Numbered from the stretch's first letter, positions 27,907-37,262 are shown. The stretch is 64,000 bases of DNA from Afifella pfennigii DSM 17143 (GCF_000688515.1 NZ_JHZK01000013.1:24929-88928); one strand, 5' to 3'. The notes: generated from the sequence alone by a model not told the origin. Numbers and translations: made by a program.

Positions 27907-28416
27907 ATGCGTGCACCCGCTCTTCTTGCTGCCCTTTTCGTCGCCCTTTTCTCGCTTGCGGCGGCGCAGGCGCAGGAGCCTGATTTGATCTTCAGGAAAT
28001 CGACGGTCTTCAAGCTTCTGACGCCCGACCACAAGCTCGCCACCTACGGTATCGACGACCCGAAAATCGACGGTGTGGCCTGCCATTACACCGTGCCGGA
28101 GGCGGGCGGCATCGGCGGCATGTTCAACGTCGTGGAAGAGCTTTCCGACGTCTCGCTCTCCTGCCGACAGGTCGGCCCCGTCACCTTCAAGGAGAAGTTC
28201 GAGCAGGGCGACGAGGTCTTCCGCCAGCGCCGCTCCCTGGTCTTCAAGAAGATGCAGATCGTGCGCGGCTGCGACGTCAAGCGCAACGTTCTGGTCTATC
28301 TCGTCTATTCCGACAAGATCGTCGAGGGCTCGCCGAAGAACTCCACCTCCACCGTGCCGATCATGCCCTGGGGCGACGCGCAGGCGCCGCGCTGCGCCGA
28401 CTGGCTGGAAGGCTGA
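27907..28416 (+). CDS. creA: CreA-family exported protein
   Basis: This 169-residue periplasmic protein starts with a signal peptide (ALLAALFVALFSLAAAQA). The CreA family motifs follow: STVFKLLTPDHKLATYGIDD, VACHYTVPEAGGIGG, SLSCRQVGPVTF and RSLVFKKMQIVRGCD. Two cysteine pairs could form disulfides. CreA is a conserved proteobacterial protein of unknown function. It follows the aromatic cluster by 63 bp on the same strand and need not belong to it. Confidence 0.87.
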   Translation: MRAPALLAALFVALFSLAAAQAQEPDLIFRKSTVFKLLTPDHKLATYGIDDPKIDGVACHYTVPEAGGIGGMFNVVEELSDVSLSCRQVGPVTFKEKFEQGDEVFRQRRSLVFKKMQIVRGCDVKRNVLVYLVYSDKIVEGSPKNSTSTVPIMPWGDAQAPRCADWLEG

Positions 28417-28448
28417 GCCGCCTCGGGGCCGCGGCAGGCACGGGCGGC

Positions 28449-28586
28449 TCACCGCTGGAGCGCGTTGATAAGGACGATGCCCATGCCGCCGGCCGGTGTC
28501 TCGGCGCGCGGCGGCACCTCGCGGATGGTCATCACCGAGGCGGAGATGAGGGCAACATGGGAAAGGACGAAAAACAGGCGCAACAT
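28449..28586 (-). CDS. Small hydrophobic leader-like protein, 45 residues
   Basis: Reading the minus strand, an ATG at 28586 opens a 45-codon frame (MLRLFFVLSHVALISASVMT..., ending NALQR) with an N-terminal hydrophobic segment and a polar tail. A GGAGAT ribosome binding site lies 5-10 bases upstream, inside the second arm of a perfect hairpin (see the 28588-28618 entry). It follows the ceramidase-like gene by 64 bp on the same strand. No family is recognised, and it is too short for coding statistics to be firm. Confidence 0.45.
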   Translation of the reverse strand: MLRLFFVLSHVALISASVMTIREVPPRAETPAGGMGIVLINALQR

Positions 28587-28587
28587 C

Positions 28588-28618
28588 TTCTATCTCCAAC
28601 GTTGCCCTGGAGATAGAA
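28588..28618 (-). promoter_or_regulatory. Perfect 11-bp inverted repeat covering a ribosome binding site
   Basis: TTCTATCTCCA (28588-28598) and TGGAGATAGAA (28608-28618) are exact inverted copies separated by nine bases. Read on the minus strand, the second arm holds the Shine-Dalgarno sequence of the 45-residue ORF and ends two bases before its ATG. In RNA the hairpin would hide the ribosome binding site. In DNA it could be an operator for a dimeric regulator. It lacks a U-run after it, so it is not an intrinsic terminator. Confidence 0.65.
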
Positions 28619-28650
28619 TCGCGCCCTTGAACCGGTGCTGAGAGTCGGGT

Positions 28651-29325
28651 TCAGCCGTTGTTCAGATGGTTTAACGCGCTCTTGGCGTGTCGGCAGCGCA
28701 TCGCCGCCAGGATAAGAATGGTCAGCGTCACCGCATTGAGGGCGTGCCAGAAGTAATGCGTGCCGATCGGCAGCGCCTCGCACACCGGCATATCGGCCGT
28801 GCGCAGCGCCAGCGACAGCGTGAACACGGCCGCCGCGGCGAAGAGATAGCCTGCCGCCGGATGCTCCAGGAAATAGAGGAAGACTCCGACGCCTGCCATG
28901 ATGAGGAGCGCCGGCACATAGCCGGCCGAGCCGCCGACGAGGGGGCGGAAAAGGCCTTCCGCGCCGAACGAGAAGACCGCGAAGAGGAAGATGGAAATGC
29001 CCGTCATCGCCCAGCCGAAGCGGAAGAAGCGGCGCAGCGCCAGGCCGAGATAGACATAGATGAAGATGCTGATCGGGATGACATCTGCAAGCGCCGACCA
29101 GCGATTGGCGAAGGTGTGGAAGAGGAAGGAGCCGACGCCGATCACCGCCACCAGCGCGATGAGCAGGAGCGCCGGCCCGTCGCGTTCCTCCTGCCGGCGC
29201 CACAGCGAAAAGGCATAGGCGGCGGCGATGATGAAGAAGGCGTTGGAAAGCGCGTTGAGGGGTTCGGCCCAGAAGCTCGGGTCGGTGCGCTCGCAATAGA
29301 TATCGATCGGTTGCGTCCAGTTCAT
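28651..29325 (-). CDS. Ceramidase-like seven-helix membrane hydrolase
   Basis: This 224-residue polytopic protein belongs to the alkaline ceramidase/CREST superfamily of zinc-dependent membrane amidases. Family marks in order are MNWTQPIDIYCERTDPSFWAEP (N-terminal, metal Glu/Asp region), NALSNAFFII, GSFLFHTFANRWSALADVIP (conserved His, Asp) and GTHYFWHALNAVTL (paired His). The substrate in bacteria is unknown; sphingolipids are rare outside a few groups, so another lipid amide is possible. The family start MNWTQ is at 29325. The frame is open 15 codons further up, to 29370. It is divergent from cysS. Confidence 0.82.
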   Translation of the reverse strand: MNWTQPIDIYCERTDPSFWAEPLNALSNAFFIIAAAYAFSLWRRQEERDGPALLLIALVAVIGVGSFLFHTFANRWSALADVIPISIFIYVYLGLALRRFFRFGWAMTGISIFLFAVFSFGAEGLFRPLVGGSAGYVPALLIMAGVGVFLYFLEHPAAGYLFAAAAVFTLSLALRTADMPVCEALPIGTHYFWHALNAVTLTILILAAMRCRHAKSALNHLNNG

Positions 29326-29580
29326 CAGCTGAGCCTTTGGCTTCCTTTGGCAAGCGCCGGGCGGCGGCACGATTTATCGTTGAGTCGGGTGGCCTATTTT
29401 GGCGCACTTGACCCGGCCCGCAAGCTCCGCGATAAGCGACACATGAACGGCGACAGCGCGGGCCTCCGCGCCATTGGCATTTGCGGGATTATTATCGGCT
29501 AGCGATCAGCGCTGGTCAGGCCGTTCTCGTCCGAAATTTCCCGACAGCGATGAACGCCCGGCCAGCCGGACGGGAATCTT

Positions 29581-31032
29581 ATGGCGCATCAAGGCGACAC
29601 GGCGCGGCCCTTGCGGCTCTACAACACGCTCACGCGGGAGAAGACGGATTTTGTTCCGCTCGATCCGGCCAATGTGCGCGTCTATGTCTGCGGGCCGACG
29701 GTCTACGACTTCGCGCATATCGGCAATGCGCGCCCGCTCATCGTCTTCGATGTGCTCTTCCGTCTGTTGCGGCACGTCTACGGCCCCGCGCATGTCACCT
29801 ATGTGCGCAACATCACCGATGTCGACGACAAGATCATCACCCGCGCCGCGGCCGAGTTTCCTGGCCTGGCGCTGAACGAGGCGATCGGCAAGGTGACGGC
29901 GACGACGGAGCGGCAATATCACGAGGACGCCGCCGCGCTCGGCGCCCTGCCGCCGACGCACGAGCCGCGCGCCACGGAGAACATCGCCGAGATGAAGGCG
30001 ATGATTGAGACGCTGATCGCCAAGGGCCATGCTTATGTGGCGGCCGATCACGTTCTCTTCGACGTTGCTTCCATGCCCGATTACGGTGCGCTCTCGCATC
30101 GCCGGCTGGACGAGATGCAGGCCGGTGCGCGGGTGGAGGTGGAAGCCTACAAGCGCAGCCCGATGGATTTCGTCCTGTGGAAGCCTTCGGAAGAAGGTGA
30201 GCCGGCCTGGCCCTCGCCGGGCGGTGTTTCCCGGCCGGGCCGGCCCGGCTGGCATATCGAATGCTCCGCCATGGCCGAGCGCTATCTCGGCAGGACCTTC
30301 GACATCCATGGCGGCGGCCTCGATCTGGTCTTCCCGCATCATGAGAACGAGATCGCCCAGTCGCGCTGCGCCCACGGCACGGAGCTGATGGCGCGCTATT
30401 GGATGCACAACGGCTATTTGCAGGTGGAAGGCGAGAAAATGTCGAAATCGCTCGGCAATTTCGTCACCATCCGCGACCTTCTGGCGGAGTGGCCCGGAGA
30501 GGCGATCCGCCTCGCCATGCTGATGACGCATTACCGCGCCCCGCTCGACTTCACCAGGGACAAGCTCTTAGCCGCCAAGCGCATGCTCGACCGCTGGTAC
30601 GGCTATCTCGGCGACGTGGAGGCTTATGAAGGCGGCCATAACCCCTTTCTCGACGGCGAGCATTCCGTCGGGGCGGCGCTCAAGGACGACCTCAACACGC
30701 CGGAGGCGATCAGCCTTCTGCATCGTCTCGGCGACGAGGTGGCGGACGATCACGAGGGCGAGGACAAGGCGCGTTTCAAGGCGGCGCTCAATCTTCTCGG
30801 CCTCGGTCGCGAGAGCGAGACGGCCTGGCGGGCCTGGCGACCGCGCGAGATGGCGGTGAGCGAGGAAGAGATTGCGGAGAAGATTGCCGCCCGCGCCGCC
30901 GCCCGCGCCGCCAAGGATTGGCAGCGGGCGGACGACATCCGCGAGGCGCTCGCCGCCGCGGGCATCCAGTTGAAGGACCAGCGCGATGCCGAAAGCGGCG
31001 AGGTCGTCACGACATGGGAGGTGAAAAGGTGA
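29581..31032 (+). CDS. cysS: Cysteinyl-tRNA synthetase
   Basis: This class I synthetase charges Cys onto tRNA. The 483-residue protein has the HIGH region [17 protein letters not shown] with the zinc Cys, further zinc ligands in WHIECSAMA and [11 protein letters not shown], and the KMSKS loop [11 protein letters not shown]. The anticodon and DALR region follow to the C-terminus with a typical [16 protein letters not shown] end. Its TGA overlaps the GTG of a GFA-family gene, which in turn overlaps cimA, giving a three-gene coupled run. A short upstream frame (29443-29502) is noted among the rejected items. Confidence 0.96.
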   Translation: MAHQGDTARPLRLYNTLTREKTDFVPLDPANVRVYVCGPTVYDFAHIGNARPLIVFDVLFRLLRHVYGPAHVTYVRNITDVDDKIITRAAAEFPGLALNEAIGKVTATTERQYHEDAAALGALPPTHEPRATENIAEMKAMIETLIAKGHAYVAADHVLFDVASMPDYGALSHRRLDEMQAGARVEVEAYKRSPMDFVLWKPSEEGEPAWPSPGGVSRPGRPGWHIECSAMAERYLGRTFDIHGGGLDLVFPHHENEIAQSRCAHGTELMARYWMHNGYLQVEGEKMSKSLGNFVTIRDLLAEWPGEAIRLAMLMTHYRAPLDFTRDKLLAAKRMLDRWYGYLGDVEAYEGGHNPFLDGEHSVGAALKDDLNTPEAISLLHRLGDEVADDHEGEDKARFKAALNLLGLGRESETAWRAWRPREMAVSEEEIAEKIAARAAARAAKDWQRADDIREALAAAGIQLKDQRDAESGEVVTTWEVKR

Positions 31033-31523
31033 GCGAGAAGGTGCTAGAAGCCCGTTCCGGCGGCTGCCAGTGCGGCGCCGTCCGCTTTCGCGTCACGGGG
31101 CCGCTCGGCAATGCCTCCATCTGCCATTGCCGCATGTGCCAGAAGGCCTTCGGCGGCTTTTACGCGCCGTTTGTCGCCGTGAGCCCCGGCACGCTCGCCT
31201 GGACGAGAGGCCGGCCGGCGTATTTCCAAAGCTCCAACCATGTCCGCCGCGGCTTCTGCGCGAGCTGCGGCACGCCGCTCACCTTCGAGGCGCCGGACGG
31301 GATGGCGCTGGCCATCGGTGCCTTCGACGCGCCGGCTACCATCGAGCCCAGCCTGCAATATGGCATCGAGGGCAAGCTCGCCTATGTCGATGGCCTCGCC
31401 CGCCTGCCCGGCAGCGAGACGGGCTCCGATCCGCAGGCGTGCTTCGAGAAAAGCATCGTCAGCTATCAGCATCCCGACCACGACACAGAAACCTGGCCGC
31501 CCGAGGGGGCAACCCGACCATGA
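31029..31523 (+). CDS. GFA-family zinc protein
   Basis: This 164-residue protein of the GFA/CENP-V fold begins at GTG 31029, overlapping the cysS stop by 4 bp. Its cysteine sets are [24 protein letters not shown] and [11 protein letters not shown], which bind two zincs. The activity is unproven for most members. A second GFA gene (15978) also sits between two biosynthetic genes in coupled overlaps. An overlong frame starting inside cysS at 30918 is not the gene start. The ATG of cimA overlaps its stop by 4 bp. Confidence 0.82.
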   Translation: MSEKVLEARSGGCQCGAVRFRVTGPLGNASICHCRMCQKAFGGFYAPFVAVSPGTLAWTRGRPAYFQSSNHVRRGFCASCGTPLTFEAPDGMALAIGAFDAPATIEPSLQYGIEGKLAYVDGLARLPGSETGSDPQACFEKSIVSYQHPDHDTETWPPEGATRP

Positions 31524-33130
31524 CACGCGAACGGCTTTATCTCTTCGACACCACACTGCGCGACGGCCAGCAGACCCCGGGCATCGATTTCTCGCTGGAG
31601 GAAAAGGCGGCGGTCGCGAAGATGCTCGACCGTCTCGGCGTCGATTACGTGGAGGGCGGCTATCCCGGCGCCAATCCGGCCGATACGGAGTTCTTCGCCA
31701 GGCGGCGCACCGAGCGGGCAAGCTTCACCGCCTTCGGCATGACGCGCCGCGCCGGGCGTTCGCTCGACAACGATCCGGGCCTGCGCGCCCTTCTGGAGGC
31801 CGAGGCCGACGCCATCTGCTTCGTCGCCAAGAGCTGGGACTATCATGTGCGTGTGGCGCTCGGCTGCACCAACGAGGAGAATCTGGCAGGCATCCGCGAC
31901 AGCCTCGCGGCGGCGGTCGCCGCCGGGCGCGAGGCGATGCTCGATTGCGAGCATTTCTTCGACGGCTACAAGGCGAACCGGGACTACGCGCTCGCCTGCG
32001 CCACCACGGCGCTGGAGGCGGGCGCCCGCTGGGTCGTGCTGTGCGACACCAATGGCGGCACGCTTCCCCAGGAAGTGGCGCAGATCGTCGCCGATGTCGC
32101 CCGCCATGTGCCGGGCGAACGGCTCGGCATCCACGCTCACGACGATACCGGCAACGCCGTCGCCAACTCCCTGGCGGCGGTGGAGGCCGGCGCCCGCCAG
32201 ATCCAGGGCACGCTGAACGGGCTCGGCGAGCGCTGCGGCAACGCCAATCTGACCAGCCTCATCCCCACCTTGATGTTGAAGCCCGCCTATGCGGAGCGCT
32301 TTGAGATCGGGGTGAGCGAGGAGGCGCTCGCCGAGCTGACGCAGACCGCGCATGCCTTCGACGAGCTCTTGAACCGCGCCCCCGACCGCCAGGCGCCCTA
32401 TGTCGGCGCCTCCGCCTTCGCCACCAAGGCGGGCATCCACGCCTCCGCGATCCTAAAGGAGCCGGAGACCTACGAGCATGTAAAGCCGGAGCTTGTCGGC
32501 AATCGCCGCCGCGTGATGGTCTCCGACCAAGCCGGCAAGTCGAACCTTATTGCCGAGCTGAAGCGTTTCGGCCTCCAGGTTGAGCGCAACGACCCGCGTC
32601 TCGACGGACTTCTCGCCGACATCAAGGCCCGCGAGGCGGAAGGCTACGCCTATGAGGCCGCCGACGCCTCGCTGGAGCTTCTCGTCCGTCGCCGGCTGGG
32701 GCGTCTGCCGAGCTTCTTCTCCGTGGAAGGTTTCCGGGTGAACGTGGAGCGGCGCCACAACGCCGTCGGCAAGCTCGTCACCGTGTCGGAGGCGGTCGTC
32801 AAGGTGGAGGTCGGCGGCGAAAGGCGCATGTCGGTCGCCGAGGGCAACGGCCCGGTCAACGCGCTCGACAAGGCGCTGCGCAAGGATCTCGGCGATCTTT
32901 CCTCCGCGATCGGCGATCTGGAGCTCGTCGATTACAAGGTGCGTATCCTCGACGGCGGCACGGAGGCCATCACCCGCGTCCTCATCGAGAGCCGCGACGA
33001 GGCCGGCAATCGCTGGTTCACCGTCGGCGTCTCCTCCAACATCATCGACGCCTCCTTCGAGGCGCTGCTCGACGCGATCAACTTCAAGCTGGTGAAGGCG
33101 ACGCCGGCGCTGGCGGCGGCCGCCGAATAA
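31520..33130 (+). CDS. cimA: Citramalate synthase
   Basis: This 536-residue HMGL-like aldolase condenses pyruvate with acetyl-CoA to (R)-citramalate, giving a threonine-independent route to 2-oxobutyrate and isoleucine. Features are LFDTTLRDGQQTPGIDFSL (metal-binding catalytic Asp and Arg), CDTNGGTLP, HAHDDTGNAVANSLAA (His metal ligands), TLNGLGERCGNANL, and a C-terminal LeuA-type regulatory domain (from about residue 405) ending in VGVSSNIIDASFEALLDAIN. It lacks the isopropylmalate synthase substrate set in the early region. It overlaps the upstream GFA gene by 4 bp. Confidence 0.93.
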   Translation: MTRERLYLFDTTLRDGQQTPGIDFSLEEKAAVAKMLDRLGVDYVEGGYPGANPADTEFFARRRTERASFTAFGMTRRAGRSLDNDPGLRALLEAEADAICFVAKSWDYHVRVALGCTNEENLAGIRDSLAAAVAAGREAMLDCEHFFDGYKANRDYALACATTALEAGARWVVLCDTNGGTLPQEVAQIVADVARHVPGERLGIHAHDDTGNAVANSLAAVEAGARQIQGTLNGLGERCGNANLTSLIPTLMLKPAYAERFEIGVSEEALAELTQTAHAFDELLNRAPDRQAPYVGASAFATKAGIHASAILKEPETYEHVKPELVGNRRRVMVSDQAGKSNLIAELKRFGLQVERNDPRLDGLLADIKAREAEGYAYEAADASLELLVRRRLGRLPSFFSVEGFRVNVERRHNAVGKLVTVSEAVVKVEVGGERRMSVAEGNGPVNALDKALRKDLGDLSSAIGDLELVDYKVRILDGGTEAITRVLIESRDEAGNRWFTVGVSSNIIDASFEALLDAINFKLVKATPALAAAAE

Positions 33131-33160
33131 GGCGACGCGGCCACCGGGCGAGCGCCGGGC

Positions 33161-33772
33161 TCACATTCTGCGGATGGTCTCCTGCTCGGCGGCGACGATC
33201 TCGCCGTTCTCCGGCTCGCCGGCGAGCGCCGTCCTGAGCGCCGGCACGATGTCCTCCACCTGCCGCGCCACGATATAGGCGACGTCCGAAACCTCGCGGA
33301 TGAAGGCTTCGTCGCGCATATGGTCGATGAGGTCGAGCAGCGGCTGCCAGAAGCCGGCGATATTGGCGATCAGCACCGGCTTGTGATGCTGGCCGAGCTG
33401 CGCCCAGGTCATCATCTCCACGAGCTCCTCCAGCGTGCCGATGCCGCCGGGCAGCGCCACGAAGGCGTCGGCGCGCTCGAACATCGCGCGCTTGCGCTCA
33501 TGCATGTCGGCGGTGACGATGAGCTCGGTGACGTCCTCAAAGAGCTGCTCGCGCTCCTCCAGGAAATACGGGATGACCCCGGTGACGACGCCCCCATGGT
33601 CGAGCACGGAACGGGCGAGCCGCCCCATCAGCCCGACCGAGCCACCGCCATAGACGAGACGGATCTTCTCTTCCGCGAGGATGCGTCCGAAAGCCTCGGC
33701 CGCTTGGGAATAGTACTTCTGATTGCCGGAGGCAGACCCGCAATAGACGCAGATGTTTTTCAATTCGCTCAT
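33161..33772 (-). CDS. LOG-family phosphoribohydrolase
   Basis: This 203-residue enzyme of the lysine decarboxylase-like LOG family splits cytokinin ribotides and AMP-type nucleotides into base and ribose phosphate. The conserved pair is NICVYCGSASGNQ at the start and PGGIGTLEELVEMMTWAQLG, the LOG signature with its catalytic Glu. The frame is open to 33907, but MSELKNICVYCG at 33772 is the family start. It is divergent from a LysM protein gene, with 165 bp between the start codons. It could take part in plant interaction or simply nucleotide salvage. Confidence 0.9.
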   Translation of the reverse strand: MSELKNICVYCGSASGNQKYYSQAAEAFGRILAEEKIRLVYGGGSVGLMGRLARSVLDHGGVVTGVIPYFLEEREQLFEDVTELIVTADMHERKRAMFERADAFVALPGGIGTLEELVEMMTWAQLGQHHKPVLIANIAGFWQPLLDLIDHMRDEAFIREVSDVAYIVARQVEDIVPALRTALAGEPENGEIVAAEQETIRRM

Positions 33773-33937
33773 AGAATGTCGCTTTGCACCGGCGGCTTGC
33801 ACCGTCAAGCTTAACAAGAGAGAGAGCCGCCAATACCTTGTTGTGGGCATCGGCAGGCTGTATGACGGCAAAAGGGCAATTTTTGCCCTTGGCGCAAGAC
33901 GCCGCAAGGCTCCGTGTCGTGACTCCGGGAGGCTCCC

Positions 33938-35221
33938 ATGCCTGGACGGAACATCCTTCTGACCCTTTTATTCGCTGCCATGGCCGCGATCGGCGGCGCT
34001 GCCTTGCTGGCGCAAATGCCCTGGCAGGACGAGAAGCCGCCGCAACAGATCGCCGAGAGGGCTGACAAGGAGTCTCCATCCGGCGAGCCGGCGGATGAAG
34101 GCGGCGAGACGGTGGTCGCGGCAACCCCGCAAGCGGGAAAGCAAACGGCCGACGAATCGCCAGGCGGGTTGACGATTGTCGTGCCGCAGCTCGGCGAGGG
34201 GATGGCCGATGTCGGCGGCGATCCGCTCGGCTTCGACGTGGTGCGCGTCGAGCCGACGGGCGAGGCGCTCTTTGCCGGTCGCGCCCATCCCAATGCGGCC
34301 GTGGAGATCGTCTCCAACGGATCGGTCATCGCCAATGCCGTCGCCGATCCCAGCGGTGCCTTCGTCGTCATGCCCGACAAGCCCTTGAAGCCGGGCGGGC
34401 ACGATCTCAGTCTTCGCCTTGCCGGGGAAGATGGGGCGGAGGCCGAGCAAAGGGTCGCCGTCGTCGTTCCCGAGCGCGCCGAGGACGAGGTCCTCGTCGT
34501 GGCCGAGACACCGGGCGAGCCGAGCGAGGTGCTGGCGAAGCCGAACGCCGCGGCAGGCGGCGCGCCCGCGACGAGTGGCGGGGATGAACCGGAAGCCTTC
34601 GCTTCGGCGGCCGGCACGTTGCCCCCCTCGACGAGCGAGACGGCGCCGGGCGCCTCTGAGGCGAAGGGCACGCAGGCTTCGTCTTCTCCCGCCGGCGAGG
34701 AGCAGGAACTCGCCGTGGAGGCGGTCGAGGAAGAGACCGGCACCATGTATGTCGCCGGCGCCGGTCAGCCGGGGACGACGGTGCGTGTCTACGTGGACGA
34801 AGTTCCGCTCGGCGAGGCGAAGGTGAACGAGGCGGGGCGCTGGATCGTGCAATCGCCTCGCAAGGTGGAGGAAGGCGAGGTGGCGGTGCGTGCCGATCAG
34901 CTCGACGCCAGCGGCGAGCGCGTCGCCGCCCGCTCCGAGGTCGCTTTCTCGCGCGAGGCCAACGAGGCGGTGCTGGTGCCGGTGGCGGGCGAGGGCTCCA
35001 TCAGCGCCAGCGGCACCATCGCGCCGCCGCGCGCCATCATCATCCGTCGCGGCGATAATCTGTGGACCCTGTCGCGGCGCAATTACGGCCGCGGCATCCG
35101 CTACACCACCATCTACACGGCCAATCAGGGCCAGATCCGCGACCCGGACCTTATCTATCCGGGGCAGGTCTTCACCCTGCCCACGCGCGACAAGAACTGG
35201 CAGGAAGAGGCTGGCGGCTAG
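33938..35221 (+). CDS. LysM peptidoglycan-binding protein with long acidic linker
   Basis: This 427-residue envelope protein has an N-terminal membrane anchor (ILLTLLFAAMAAIGGAALLA). A region around residues 75-190 resembles bacterial Ig-like domains (FAGRAHPNAAVEIVSNGSVIANAV). A low-complexity Ala/Glu/Pro linker runs from about residue 190 to 265, followed by another Ig-like repeat (TMYVAGAGQPGTTVRVYVDEVPLGE). A C-terminal LysM domain (IIIRRGDNLWTLSRRNYG ... LIYPGQVFTLP) binds glycan. Proteins of this layout are common in alphaproteobacteria. It is followed by an ATM1-type exporter with 126 bp between the genes. Confidence 0.82.
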   Translation: MPGRNILLTLLFAAMAAIGGAALLAQMPWQDEKPPQQIAERADKESPSGEPADEGGETVVAATPQAGKQTADESPGGLTIVVPQLGEGMADVGGDPLGFDVVRVEPTGEALFAGRAHPNAAVEIVSNGSVIANAVADPSGAFVVMPDKPLKPGGHDLSLRLAGEDGAEAEQRVAVVVPERAEDEVLVVAETPGEPSEVLAKPNAAAGGAPATSGGDEPEAFASAAGTLPPSTSETAPGASEAKGTQASSSPAGEEQELAVEAVEEETGTMYVAGAGQPGTTVRVYVDEVPLGEAKVNEAGRWIVQSPRKVEEGEVAVRADQLDASGERVAARSEVAFSREANEAVLVPVAGEGSISASGTIAPPRAIIIRRGDNLWTLSRRNYGRGIRYTTIYTANQGQIRDPDLIYPGQVFTLPTRDKNWQEEAGG

Positions 35222-35347
35222 CATCTTGGTCGGGCGAGACCCTCGCTCCTCCCTTGGCCCCGGGCGCGCCACGGCCTATATGCGGCCGCACGCCTTTTGA
35301 ACGCGTCTGGCCGCCTGCCGGCGGTGGCGCGAGAAATCTGATCCTTG

Positions 35348-37255
35348 ATGCTGGACAAGACATCGCCCCAAGCGCAGCCGAATGTTTCGGCCGAACGCGG
35401 GCGGACCTTCCATACGCTGCGCCATTTGTGGCCCTATATGTGGCCGGCCGATCGGCCCGAGCTGAAGCAGCGGGTTCTTCTGGCCGTGGCGGCGCTCATC
35501 GTCGCCAAGGTCGTTACCGTGCTCGTGCCCTACGCCTTCAAATGGGCGACGGACGCGCTCGCCGGCGAGGGCGGGGGACCTGCGTACCTGCCGGCCATGC
35601 TGGCGGCGCCGGTGATGCTGGTCGTCGCCTACAATGTCGGCCGCATCCTGATGGTGGCCTTCAACCAGCTGCGCGATGCGCTCTTTGCCCGTGTCGGCCA
35701 GCATGCCGTGCGCCAACTCGCCTGGCGCACCTTCCGCCATCTGCACGAGCTCTCTCTGCGCTTTCATCTGGCGCGGCGCACCGGTGGCCTGTCGCGCGTC
35801 ATCGAGCGGGGCACCAAGGGCATCGAGACGATCGTCCGCTTCACCATCCTCAATACGGTGCCGACGATCATCGAGTTCGCCCTGATGGCGGGCGTCATCT
35901 GGTACAATTTTTCCTTCACCTATGTCGTCATCATCGCGCTGACGATTTGGGGCTATGTCATCTTCACGGTGCGCGCCAGCGACTGGCGCATCGTCATTCG
36001 CCGCGAGATGAACGAATCCGACACCGACGCCAATTCCAAGGCGATCGATTCGCTGCTCAACTTCGAGACGGTGAAGTATTTCGGCAACGAGGCGATGGAG
36101 ACGGAGCGTTTCGACCGCTCCATGGCGCGCTACGAGATGGCCGCGACCAAGACCTGGACCTCGCTTGCCTGGCTCAATCTCGGCCAGACGGTGATCTTCG
36201 GCATCGGCATGGCCGCCTGCATGATCCTCTCCGCCCGCGCGGTAATGGCCGGAACGCAGACCATCGGCGATTTCGTCATGATCAACGCGCTTCTGATGCA
36301 GCTCGCCATCCCGTTGAACTTCATCGGTTTCGTCTATCGCGAGATCAAGCAGGGGCTGGTCGACATCGAGGCGATGTTCGCCCTGCTCAACGTCGATCCG
36401 GAGATCGGCGACAAGAAGGGCGCGCCCCCGCTCAAGGTCGATGAGGGCCGCATCGCCTTCGAGCATGTCAGCTTCTCCTACGATCCGGCACGCCCGATCC
36501 TTCAAAATGTCAGCTTCGAGATCCCGGCCGGTGGCACCCTCGCCATCGTCGGGCCGTCGGGTGCGGGCAAGTCGACGATTTCGCGTCTTCTCTTCCGCTT
36601 CTACGATGTCACGGAGGGGCGCATCCTCATCGACGGTCAGGACATCCGCGAGGTGCGCCAGGAGACGGTGCGGGCGGCGATCGGCATGGTTCCGCAGGAC
36701 ACCGTGCTGTTCAACGACACGATCGGCTACAACATCCGCTACGGCCGCTGGGACGCCACGCCCGAAGAGGTGCGGGAGGCGGCCCGGCTCGCCCAGATCT
36801 CCGATTTCGTCGAGAGCCTGCCCGAGGGCTACGACACGGAGGTCGGCGAGCGCGGCCTGAAGCTTTCCGGCGGCGAGAAACAACGCGTGGCGATCGCCCG
36901 CACCATCCTCAAGGCGCCGCCGATACTCATCCTCGACGAGGCGACCTCCGCGCTCGATACCGCGACGGAGCAGGAGATCCAGACGGCGCTCGACCAGGTG
37001 GCGAGGAACCGTACGGCGCTGCTCATCGCCCATCGTCTGTCGACGGTCGTCAATGCCGACCAGATCGTCGTCCTGGAGCGTGGCAGGGTGGCGGAGCGCG
37101 GCACGCATATCGAACTTCTGGAACGCGGCGGCCTCTACGCCGAGATGTGGCGCCGCCAGCGCGAAGCCGACGAGGCGGCCGAGAGGCTGCGCCGCAGCCA
37201 GATCGAGGACGAGTATCTGCCGAGCCCGCACGAGGACCCAGCCGCTTCGGGGTAG
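35348..37255 (+). CDS. ATM1-type ABC exporter (half transporter)
   Basis: This 635-residue inner-membrane half ABC transporter probably exports glutathione-linked metal or sulfur compounds, as do the bacterial Atm1 homologues. The N-terminal membrane domain (about 20-330) has the family segment GTKGIETIVRFTILNTVPTI. The ATPase domain (about 360-590) has Walker A VGPSGAGKSTISRLL, the signature LSGGEKQRVAIAR and Walker B ILILDEATSALD. The ATG at 35348 is preferred over a TTG at 35345. Two hairpins follow before psd. Confidence 0.93.
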   Translation: MLDKTSPQAQPNVSAERGRTFHTLRHLWPYMWPADRPELKQRVLLAVAALIVAKVVTVLVPYAFKWATDALAGEGGGPAYLPAMLAAPVMLVVAYNVGRILMVAFNQLRDALFARVGQHAVRQLAWRTFRHLHELSLRFHLARRTGGLSRVIERGTKGIETIVRFTILNTVPTIIEFALMAGVIWYNFSFTYVVIIALTIWGYVIFTVRASDWRIVIRREMNESDTDANSKAIDSLLNFETVKYFGNEAMETERFDRSMARYEMAATKTWTSLAWLNLGQTVIFGIGMAACMILSARAVMAGTQTIGDFVMINALLMQLAIPLNFIGFVYREIKQGLVDIEAMFALLNVDPEIGDKKGAPPLKVDEGRIAFEHVSFSYDPARPILQNVSFEIPAGGTLAIVGPSGAGKSTISRLLFRFYDVTEGRILIDGQDIREVRQETVRAAIGMVPQDTVLFNDTIGYNIRYGRWDATPEEVREAARLAQISDFVESLPEGYDTEVGERGLKLSGGEKQRVAIARTILKAPPILILDEATSALDTATEQEIQTALDQVARNRTALLIAHRLSTVVNADQIVVLERGRVAERGTHIELLERGGLYAEMWRRQREADEAAERLRRSQIEDEYLPSPHEDPAASG

Positions 37256-37262
37256 ATGCCCG

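Noticed and set aside
29443..29502. 19-codon frame with one Cys codon before cysS
   Set aside because: No ribosome binding site or terminator pair to make it a cysteine-responsive leader.
35276..37231. 651-residue open frame on the minus strand over the ABC exporter
   Set aside because: Composition is Arg/Asp/His-rich and typical of antisense frames in high-GC DNA. The plus-strand exporter has all ABC motifs.
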